Under the pieces are notes generated by a model. It did no database searches. It had not been told where the DNA came from and saw only the letters and a list, made by a program, of their open reading frames with translations. The position numbers and the translations under genes are program-made. This document shows, in pieces, positions 31,932 through 35,375 of a stretch of DNA of 35,375 nt (position 1 is its first letter; each line of letters begins with the position of its first letter). Source of the DNA: 14-2 sp963628035 (GTDB taxonomy: Bacteria; Bacillota; Clostridia; Lachnospirales; Lachnospiraceae); the NCBI GenBank assembly GCA_963628035.1, contig CAVGED010000029.1, forward strand, positions 1 to 35,375, given 5' to 3'.

Positions 31932-33497
31932 TCACAAAGAGACCAACTCTCCCAACAGCCGCACGCCTTCCCGGATCTCATCCTCCGTCATCTTCGCATA
32001 CCCCAACAGCAACACGGGGCCGTCCGTCTGCACGCGGTCACCTGCCCCCATTGGCTTCGGCCATGCAGAATATTCTCCCGTCTCCACAGGCTCCTGCCGG
32101 ATCGAATACTCCCCCGTCTCCACAGGCTCCTGCCGGATCGAATATTCCCCAAGCCCGTACACCCGGATTCCGGCAGCCTTTGCCTCCCGGATCAGTTGCT
32201 CTTCCGGCTTCGGTGACACCAGCTCCACCAGTACATGGAGTCCTGCATTCTCTCCCCAGATACGCTTCACCCACTTCATCCCCTTCAGCTCGCCCAGCAA
32301 GGTGTCATGCCTGGTTCGGTAGATCCCACGCATTTTGTTGAGATGACGTTCAAAGTAGCCATCCTTCATGAAATGAAACAGGATCTGCTGCTGGGTTCTG
32401 GACACGGTGGAGGAATAGGAACCGCAGCGCTCCCGATAGCACGGGATAAGTCCCGGCGGAAGCACCATATAGCTGACACGGATAGCAGGTGCAATACTCT
32501 TGGAAAAGGTTCCAAGATAGATCACCCGCCCATAAGGGTCGCTCCCCTGCAAGGATGGGATCGGCTTTCCTTTGTAGCGAAATTCACTGTCGTAATCATC
32601 CTCGATAATATAGCGGCCCTCCGCCTCGCCCGCCCACTGAAGCAGCTCCATCCGCCGTTTCATGGGCATCACGTTTCCAAGCGGGAACTGGTGGGAAGGC
32701 ATGATATAAGCAAGCTGCGCCCCGCTTGCCCCAAGTCCTGCCAGTGTCATTCCGCTCTCATCCATGGGAATGGGCGACACCTCCCACCCAAGATTCTGAA
32801 AGATCTGGTACGCCTGAAGGTAAGTGGGACTCTCCATGGCAACGCGGCAGTCTCCCCCAAGCATCTGATAGAGCAGCATCAGCAGGTACTCATTCCCGGC
32901 TCCCACCACGATCTGGTGAAGCTCACAGTCCACACCTCTGGAACGATGGAGGTAATCGCTGATGACCTGTCTGAGATTCTCCTCGCCCTCCGGGGAGCCG
33001 GACAGAAACAAGTCCTCCATATCCTCCTGGAGCATAGCTTTTATCGCCTTCCGCCATGCATTCATGGAAAAATCAGACCATTCCGTAGCATAGGGAGAGA
33101 AATCATAACGATAATGAGGTTCCCGGCACATCTGCGCATACTGCTTCCGACTGTCTCCGGCACTACGTCCACCAACAATTGTTCCTGCACCGTCTGTCAG
33201 GCTGCCGACCCGCTCCGGCTTCTTCCCATGGAATTCAAAAAGAGATGACCGGATATCACACACATAATACCCGCTTCCCGCAACCGTCTCCACATATCCT
33301 TCGCTCACCAGCTGATCGTAAGCCAGGTTCACGGTGCTGCGGCTGACCGAAAGATTTCTTGCCAGCATACGGGAAGACGGTAATTTCTCCCCATGGGAAA
33401 TCTTACCGTCCACAATCTCGTTCCTGATATATTCATATATTTGCTCATACAACGGCCGCCCGTCATCCGCCTGAAGCGGAATTGCCAATTCCTTCAT
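31932..33497 (-). CDS. MocR/PdxR-type regulator (GntR winged helix fused to aminotransferase fold)
   Basis: A 521-residue MocR-family protein. Residues 1-75 form a GntR-type winged helix (PLYEQIYEYIRNEIVDG ... LPSSRMLARNLSVSRSTVNLAYDQLVSEGYVETV), followed by a long linker and an aminotransferase-like domain (about 130-500). The PLP-lysine region is GTFSKSIAPAIRVSYM, and EDDYDSEFRYKG is the family's PLP-binding block. Members sense PLP or amino compounds and control vitamin B6, GABA or taurine genes; no pdx or gab gene lies nearby, so the target is unknown. GGGAG lies about 9 bases before the ATG. The C-terminal part holds three 36-bp tandem repeats absent from ordinary members, so it is longer than the usual 460-480 residues. 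Confidence 0.9.
   Translation of the reverse strand: MKELAIPLQADDGRPLYEQIYEYIRNEIVDGKISHGEKLPSSRMLARNLSVSRSTVNLAYDQLVSEGYVETVAGSGYYVCDIRSSLFEFHGKKPERVGSLTDGAGTIVGGRSAGDSRKQYAQMCREPHYRYDFSPYATEWSDFSMNAWRKAIKAMLQEDMEDLFLSGSPEGEENLRQVISDYLHRSRGVDCELHQIVVGAGNEYLLMLLYQMLGGDCRVAMESPTYLQAYQIFQNLGWEVSPIPMDESGMTLAGLGASGAQLAYIMPSHQFPLGNVMPMKRRMELLQWAGEAEGRYIIEDDYDSEFRYKGKPIPSLQGSDPYGRVIYLGTFSKSIAPAIRVSYMVLPPGLIPCYRERCGSYSSTVSRTQQQILFHFMKDGYFERHLNKMRGIYRTRHDTLLGELKGMKWVKRIWGENAGLHVLVELVSPKPEEQLIREAKAAGIRVYGLGEYSIRQEPVETGEYSIRQEPVETGEYSAWPKPMGAGDRVQTDGPVLLLGYAKMTEDEIREGVRLLGELVSL
32040..32147 (-). repeat. Three 36-bp tandem repeats inside the MocR gene
   Basis: Units 32112-32147 and 32076-32111 differ at only two bases over the best alignment and both encode EYSIRQEPVETG; a diverged third unit at 32040-32075 encodes EYSAWPKPMGAG. 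The array lies between GIRVYGLG and the conserved PVLLLGYAKM near the C-terminus, probably a surface loop. Confidence 0.85.
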
Positions 33498-33559
33498 TCT
33501 GCCAATCTCCCTGTCCTTACGCCCTGGCTATGGCGCTTCATTTCCTTATCGGAAATTTC

Positions 33560-35242
33560 TTATCCCTGTGTCGGCAGCTTATAAGAGCTCTTCAGCGAAA
33601 CGATCCGGTTAAATACCAGCGCATCCGGCGCCGAATCCCTGGAATCCACACAGAAGAAGCCCTGACGCACAAACTGGAAGCTGTCATAAGGCTTCGCCTC
33701 CGCTAGTGCCGGCTCGATATAACAATTCGTCAGCACTGTCTTGGAATTGGGATTCAGATTCAGGCTTCCGTCTTCATTATAGACACCCTTCTCCTCATCC
33801 ACGATATTCTCATACAGACGTACCTCCGCCTTAACCGCATAAGGTGCCGGAACCCAGTGGATGGTTCCCTTCACCTTCCGCTCCGTGAATCCGCTGCCAG
33901 CCTTGGTCTGCGGATCATAGGTGCAGTGAACCTCTGTCACTCTGCCGTTTTCGTCCTTCACAAAGCTTTCGCATTTTACAAAATAGGCATGCATGAGGCG
34001 CACCTCATTTCCCGGAAACAGCCGGAAATACTTCCTGGGCGGCTCCTCCATGAAGTCCTCACGCTCGATATAGAGTTCTCTGCAGAACGGAATCTTCCGG
34101 GTGCCAAGTTCGGGATTCTCCAGATTATTATCGGCGTCCAGATATTCCACCTGTCCCTCCGGGTAATTGTCAATGACTAATTTGATGGGATCTAATACCG
34201 CCATCATACGGGGCTTTCCGAGCTTTAAATCCTCCCGGATACAATATTCCAGCATAGCATAATCCACAGAGCTCTGGCTCTTGCTGACACCGCAGAGTTC
34301 CACAAACCGCTTGATGGATTCCGGCGTGAAGCCTCTTCTCCGAAGAGCCGCAATGGAGACCAGCCGGGGATCATCCCAGCCGTCCACGATCTTCTCTTCC
34401 ACCAGCTTCTTGATATAACGCTTACCGGTAACCACATTGGTCAGATACATCTTGGCGAACTCGATCTGCTTAGGCGTATCCTCCGCACTCTTCTTGTACC
34501 CAGCCTCGATCAGTACCCAGTCATATAGGGGTCTGTGATCCTCGAACTCCAGCGTACAGATGGAATGGGTCACATGTTCAATCGCATCCTCGATGGGATG
34601 GGCGAAATCGTACATGGGATAGATGCACCACTTGTCCCCTGTATTGTGGTGGGTCATATGAGCCACCCGGTAGATCACCGGATCCCGCATATTGATGTTG
34701 GGGGAAGCCATATCGATCTTGGCCCGCAGCACCTTCTCGCCGTCCTTGTACATGCCGTTCTTCATGTTCTCAAACAGCGCAAGATTCTCCTCCACACTGC
34801 GGTTACGGTAGGGGCTCTCCTTCCCCGGCTCCGTCAGTGTCCCGCGGTATTCACGGATCTCCTCTGCAGACAGATCGCAGACAAAGGCCTTGCCCTTCTT
34901 GATCAGCTTTACCGCCGCCTCGTACATCTGGTCAAAATAATCGGAAGCAAAGAACAGACGATCCTCCCAGTCTGCTCCCAACCACTTGATATCCTCCTTG
35001 ATGGACTCCACGAATTCCACCTTCTCCTTGGTGGGGTTCGTATCGTCGAAACGCATATTAAACTGGCCGCCGTATTCCTGCGCCAGACCGTAATTCAACA
35101 GTATGGACTTGGCATGTCCGATATGCAGATATCCATTGGGTTCCGGCGGGAAACGTGTCCGCACGGTCTCACAATGTCCCTCCGCTAAGTCCTTCTCAAT
35201 GATCTGCTCGATAAAATTCTTGGAAACTACTTCGTTTTCCAT
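33560..35242 (-). CDS. glnS: Glutaminyl-tRNA synthetase
   Basis: GlnRS charges tRNA-Gln directly with glutamine. The 560-residue class Ic enzyme has the HIGH motif in PPEPNGYLHIGHAKS (residues 40-43), FRFDDTNP-type block NMRFDDTNPTKEK, the conserved CTLEFEDHRPLYDW and WDDPRLVSIAALRRRGFTPE, and the beta-barrel anticodon domain. The second ATP motif, KMSKS/MSKRK in E. coli, appears here as VTGKR (271-275). Most Bacilli lack GlnRS and use Glu-tRNA-Gln amidation, so this gene marks the lineage as one that has gained it. The start follows AGGAGGAG 6 bases before the ATG at 35242. It is led by its own consensus promoter. Confidence 0.97.
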   Translation of the reverse strand: MENEVVSKNFIEQIIEKDLAEGHCETVRTRFPPEPNGYLHIGHAKSILLNYGLAQEYGGQFNMRFDDTNPTKEKVEFVESIKEDIKWLGADWEDRLFFASDYFDQMYEAAVKLIKKGKAFVCDLSAEEIREYRGTLTEPGKESPYRNRSVEENLALFENMKNGMYKDGEKVLRAKIDMASPNINMRDPVIYRVAHMTHHNTGDKWCIYPMYDFAHPIEDAIEHVTHSICTLEFEDHRPLYDWVLIEAGYKKSAEDTPKQIEFAKMYLTNVVTGKRYIKKLVEEKIVDGWDDPRLVSIAALRRRGFTPESIKRFVELCGVSKSQSSVDYAMLEYCIREDLKLGKPRMMAVLDPIKLVIDNYPEGQVEYLDADNNLENPELGTRKIPFCRELYIEREDFMEEPPRKYFRLFPGNEVRLMHAYFVKCESFVKDENGRVTEVHCTYDPQTKAGSGFTERKVKGTIHWVPAPYAVKAEVRLYENIVDEEKGVYNEDGSLNLNPNSKTVLTNCYIEPALAEAKPYDSFQFVRQGFFCVDSRDSAPDALVFNRIVSLKSSYKLPTQG

Positions 35243-35274
35243 GGTTACTCCTCCTAAATTCACTTCTTCCTATG

Positions 35275-35303
35275 ATTATAATTTCTTAACCAGGATTTGT
35301 CAA
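35275..35303 (-). promoter_or_regulatory. Consensus sigma-A promoter of glnS
   Basis: On the minus strand a perfect TTGACA (35303-35298), 17 bases and a perfect TATAAT (35280-35275), some 33 bases before the glnS ATG. The leader is too short for a T-box, and none was seen. The remainder to 35375 shows only a weak GAAATAG/CTATTTC inverted repeat. Confidence 0.92.
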
Positions 35304-35375
35304 TGAAAACGAAATAGAGGACAGGGTTGTTTCATGAACTATTTCTTGAGCAGTCCTAACTTATGCAAGCTTAAT

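Noticed and set aside
35243..35375. T-box or other riboswitch ahead of glnS
   Set aside because: The distance from the consensus promoter to the ATG is about 30 to 35 bases, far too short.

Overview
The window looks like part of the chromosome of an endospore-forming member of the Clostridia, most likely a Lachnospiraceae species; the genus cannot be decided from the sequence alone. The reasons are a Firmicutes heat-shock operon led by hrcA with a CIRCE operator, the sporulation genes spoIIP and gpr, two small spore-coat-type genes, strong AGGAGG ribosome binding sites, and the order dnaJ-dnaK-grpE-hrcA-hemW-lepA-spoIIP-gpr-rpsT-(insert)-holA-comEC, which is the conserved Bacillus/Clostridium block read backwards. 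Nearly all genes lie on the minus strand; the exceptions are rpsT, a membrane MutS-like gene and argG. No rRNA, tRNA, CRISPR array, phage or insertion-sequence transposase was seen.

Layout. Positions 95-630: two small spore coat-like genes and their terminator. 713-5765: hrcA-grpE-dnaK-dnaJ with a sigma-A promoter and a perfect CIRCE. 5798-11314: hemW, lepA, spoIIP and gpr. 11396-11845: rpsT (S20) with its own promoter, a TTG start and a terminator. 11887-14686: an accessory insertion in the conserved block, holding a three-helix membrane MutS-family ATPase and an AT-rich nucleotidyltransferase/HEPN pair whose motifs (GSX10DXD and RX4HXY) match type VII MntA-HepT toxin-antitoxin systems. 14742-22464: holA, comEC, a two-GerMN lipoprotein, a histidine kinase, an OmpR-type regulator and a lipoprotein-type comEA, apparently one transcription unit starting at comEA. 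22529-22960: a small DMT-type membrane protein. 23016-28254: argC-GNAT-argJ-argB-argD behind an ARG-box-like promoter. 28271-28533: a hairpin-rich element with 13-bp perfect terminal inverted repeats, between the argC and argG promoters. 28682-29908: argG. 30054-31751: an AAA-ATPase-like/PD-(D/E)XK protein. 31932-33497: a MocR/PdxR-type regulator. 33560-35303: glnS with a consensus promoter.

How the parts fit. The left half is housekeeping: chaperones, translation factors, S20, polymerase delta subunit, DNA uptake and sporulation. The regulator-kinase-GerMN lipoprotein trio recalls the actinobacterial MtrA-MtrB-LpqB module and sits inside a competence cluster. The arginine genes cover the pathway from N-acetylglutamate to ornithine plus argininosuccinate synthesis; argF and argH are not in the window.

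Most interesting: (1) the MntA/HepT-like pair in antitoxin-first order; (2) a family of sequences ending in TGTAACAGTTCAG-like repeats, one a 263-bp multi-hairpin element and others lying just after stop codons; (3) the kinase/regulator/GerMN module between comEA and comEC; (4) in-frame 18- or 36-bp tandem repeats in comEC, the kinase gene and the MocR gene. Starts were chosen by ribosome binding site, so several genes are shorter than the longest open frame.
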